Assembly: GCA_005784505.1 (NCBI GenBank) | Contig: VCAZ01000001.1 | Span: forward strand, 212,501 to 276,500 | Reading direction: 5' to 3' | Length of the DNA stretch: 64,000 nt | Source: Bagarius yarrelli | Lineage: Eukaryota; Chordata; Actinopteri; Siluriformes; Sisoridae | Shown here: positions 61,160 to 64,000 of the stretch, one piece after another | How the letters are laid out: every line of letters starts with the position of its first letter | Numbering within the stretch: position 1 is the first letter of the stretch | Made by a program: the position numbers and the translations under genes | Notes under the pieces: generated by a model | What the model was told of the DNA's origin: nothing | Database searches by the model: none | Seen by the model: the letters and a program-made list of their open reading frames with translations, nothing else

Positions 61160-62590
61160 AAATGGTCCTCTTTAAAACTGCTTTTCTGTCTCACCTCTCC
61201 ACACTTTCAGCAAACATAATGCTTCTTTTCACCACTGACGTCACATCTTATTTCATCACCTGTGGACTGAAGCAATATGTAAACTTTCCCACACACATTA
61301 AAGGACATATTCTGGGTTTAAATTACTGCTCGGGTGTTTCACCTGTTGACTGTAGAGTAGATTATCTTTCTGTGTAAATCTCTCACTCTCCAAATTTAAC
61401 CCTGCACACACTAGAACATTCCAAAAAATAGGAACATCAACTTGGACAATTTATCCTCTAGCTATACTATCCCCTTCAGTGGCAGCAGTTTTTTTTTCAC
61501 CCCAGATGGACTGCGCTCTTATTACAATAAAAACCTTTATAACCTTCTAAATGACTTTTCAAAGACCCTTTTTCTTCAGAAAAACCCAGATTCTTTTTCT
61601 CCCCACCTTTTTGCATGAGTATAGTATGATTAATCTCTTAAAAACTCATTCACCATAAACACACGTCAACTTCTGTCCTAAATTCTCCTGTTACAGTTTT
61701 ATCAGTTTTACCCCCTAATTCACTCTCAGCATTTACCTCACCCTCAGTGGATGAAATGACCTTATCCAAAAGTCCAAATCTTTGACGCCCTTTCTACTGT
61801 CCTGGTAAAGGCCACCCTCCCCTTTCTGTCCCCTCTCATTCACTCCTCCATTACTAATTTAATTATTCATCCATCTCTTGTGACAGCTGCTGTAACTCAA
61901 AATCTCTAAAGAAAACATGGCGCAGATTTACATTTACCAGACGCCCTTATCCAGAGCGACTTATATTTATCTCTTTTATACAACTGAGCAATTGGGGGAT
62001 AAGGGCCTTGCTCAGGGGTCCAGCAGTGGTGGCTTGGGAATCGAACCCACAATTTTCAGGTTGGCAGTCCAACACCTTAACCATGAGCCACCAGATCCCA
62101 ACCACAATTATTTTTCAAATCATTGCTGCTTAACTACATACCCATCTCTCTTGCAATAATTCCAGTCTGGCTTTTGTCCCCTTTAGAGCACAAAAACAGC
62201 ATTACTTAAAATAATAAATGACTTCCTTCTAGCGGTTGACTCTGGTCTACTATTCATTTTTCTCCTGTTTGATTTGACACAATAACATATACTATCCTTC
62301 TGGACAGACTATCCTCTATCGGTATCACTAACACACCCCTTAACTGGTTCCAGTAATACCATCAAACCTGCACTCAGTTTATTTAATTAAAATCTTTTAC
62401 CGCTCACCCAGTCTCTGTTAACCCAGGTGTGCCTCAGGGCTCTCTCCTGGGGCCCCCGGGTTTTTCATTTACCCTCTTCCCCATATTTCTTTGCAAACAT
62501 AAGGTTAACTTACATTGCTAGGCAGATAACACACAGTTCTATCTTTTAACCAAACCCAACTACAAAATCCCAACTTAAAAGACAAGCGCA
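61160..62590 (+). mobile_element. LINE (CR1/L2-like) relic with endonuclease and RT segments
   Basis: The endonuclease part reads ITCGLKQYVNFPTHIKGHIL. RT pieces follow: TALLKIINDFLLAVDSGLL, a CLRALSWGP stretch corresponding to the usual PQGS.LGP, and ADNTQFYL, corresponding to the catalytic YADDTQLY. Many stops and frameshifts; interrupted by the SINE at 61918. Confidence 0.8.
61918..62105 (-). mobile_element. tRNA-derived SINE, near complete, nested in the LINE relic
   Basis: Minus orientation: tail (ACCAGACGCCCTTATCCAGA), body (CTGAGCAATTGGGGGATAAG, then CCAGCAGTGGTGGCTTGG) and tRNA-like head with box B (GGAATCGAACCC) and box A region (CACCTTAACCATGAGCCACC). LINE sequence continues on both sides. 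Confidence 0.85.
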
Positions 62591-64000
62591 TTTGTCTGTA
62601 AACTGAGTATTAAATACTGTCACTATGTTTTTAACTATGTCATGTTTTGGCTAGTTACCTGGATGTGCGGCCATATTGGAGATCGGTTCAGTTGTGAAAT
62701 CTGTTCAGTTCAGTGCCTTTGGCTCCATCTGAAATTGTATACTCCCGTACAGTATACTAGGCGAAACTCAGTGTGTGAAGCGAGTAGTATATCTAAAGCC
62801 TTAGTATGCAAATTAAATGCGAGAAATGTTTTCAGATGACCTACTACTCCCACCTGGTTTTAACGTACGCGTATGATGTATTTTTCCATGTGGCCGCAGG
62901 AGAGATGACTCATAATATGTGGAAGTGGTGGAAAGCGCCGGATGTGGCACGTATTTACACATGCTTAGATACAGAGTCATTGTTTACGTCCAGTGCCACC
63001 AATATAACCAACTTCCCAGCTGATGACGTAGTGTGTAAACACTTGATACACATGAATTTGTTGACTAAGCTAAAAGGAACCGGTGTTGTGTTTTGTGTAA
63101 TAGGTCTTTGCCCTTTGCCCAATGACAGCTGGGATCGGTTCCAGCAGATCCCTGTGACCTTGAGGAATTAGCAGGTCTAGACTCCAGATGAATGGTAATT
63201 AATTATAATGTTAATTTTTTTCAATGACTGAACTGCTCAATAATTACATAGATTACCTGCATAGGTTGTTGTACCACTGAAGTACATTTAGAAAATGTAA
63301 AAGAATTCTCCAATGGTGAACCAGCAATAGAGCAGAGCTTAAGACAGACAAAAGTTACTTGGTCCCACATTATTCATTTGCTTACCAGAGTTCTTACCAT
63401 TAGTTCTGAAAGATCTGCTGACACCAAGTGGACAATAAAGAACACTGCACATTATGAGTGTATTGACCCAATAGATGAGCAGAACATGATGAAAGATAAC
63501 CTAAAAAAACTAAACAGTCAGTCTGTTCCTGCTAGAATAGCCATGCAATGCAAAAGACTAATAGTTTATAGTTACTTAATATATGCTATACTAGTCACTA
63601 AACAACACACGTTAAGTTAAGAGAGACGCCAAGTGAAAAAATGTCTTCCGGAGAGTAATAAAATCACTACGTAATGTTGGAGAACTGCGTTAACAGGAAC
63701 TACCAGCACAGACCACTAACAGAAATAACCACAGATTAACTACACAGCTGAGCTCCTACAAGCTCTATTTCAATAAAGCATAACACTAATAAAGCTAAAG
63801 TACTGTTAACTGTAACTCTACTGCCCACTAGTGGTACAAAGCATACAACGCACACTGAATAGAGTTAAAAATATTACTGTAGTGATCATTTATTATAAAA
63901 CAATACAATAAAAGTCAAAGTCAAACTACTGAAGGAATTCCCTTACAGTTATATATAAATAAAAAAACCTAAAATGTTACTTATATGATGTCCATGTCTA
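62591..64000. other. Gene-free right edge
   Basis: No gene recognised. A known-looking fish repeat occurs at about 63105-63170 (ATGACAGCTGGGATCGGTTC, then CAGCAGATCCCTGTGACC), also found inside the MITE at 15010-15070. The 121- and 80-codon open frames here resemble no family I know. Confidence 0.5.

Noticed and set aside
62642..63171. Open frames of 65 and 121 codons
   Set aside because: No recognised motif, no splice or promoter context, and the second runs into a common fish repeat at about 63105.

Overview
This window is a vertebrate nuclear segment, almost certainly from a ray-finned (teleost) fish. The genes are split into many short exons with GT-AG introns. CA/GT and GA/CT microsatellites are dense, and there are Tc1-like, DIRS-like, LINE and tRNA-derived SINE remnants of the kind typical of teleosts. 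Nothing prokaryotic or viral is present as a working unit. Species cannot be fixed from the sequence alone.

Five protein-coding genes were rebuilt exon by exon from splice sites and family motifs. Left to right they are: (1) the 5' half of a laminin beta chain gene (minus strand, 193-13182, running off the left edge); (2) a complete 11-exon BAAT/type-I acyl-CoA thioesterase gene (minus, 16933-22895); (3) il15ra, the interleukin-15 receptor alpha chain (minus, 29222-34223); (4) rbm17, the SPF45 splicing factor (plus, 37464-43078); (5) pfkfb3, 6-phosphofructo-2-kinase/fructose-2,6-bisphosphatase 3 (plus, 45484-50803, with an alternative 3' terminal exon near 53.0 kb). The il15ra - rbm17 - pfkfb3 order and orientation match the mammalian IL15RA - IL2RA - RBM17 - PFKFB3 block, but no IL2RA-like gene lies between il15ra and rbm17.

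Between the genes: 13.2-16.9 kb holds MITE and Tc1-like remains. The 23-29 kb stretch is a repeat-rich spacer with LINE and DIRS-like relics, a hairpin, and a decayed copy of the 5' end of the thioesterase gene. The 34.2-37.0 kb stretch separates the divergently transcribed il15ra and rbm17 and holds a LINE RT fragment. The 53.9-64 kb stretch is a gene-free region with a CT tract, a decayed Tc1-like element with recognisable ends, and a LINE RT carrying a nested SINE.

The genes do not form one pathway: extracellular matrix, fatty acyl-CoA hydrolysis, cytokine reception, splicing and glycolytic control are neighbours by descent. I found no undescribed multi-gene system. The most striking observations are local: a 55-nt piece of a pfkfb3 coding exon copied into a Tc1-like element in an upstream pfkfb3 intron, apparently with a 12-bp target duplication; the 5'-end relic of the thioesterase gene; fish PFKFB3 residues that differ from human at regulatory positions; and a UG-repeat 3' splice site in rbm17.
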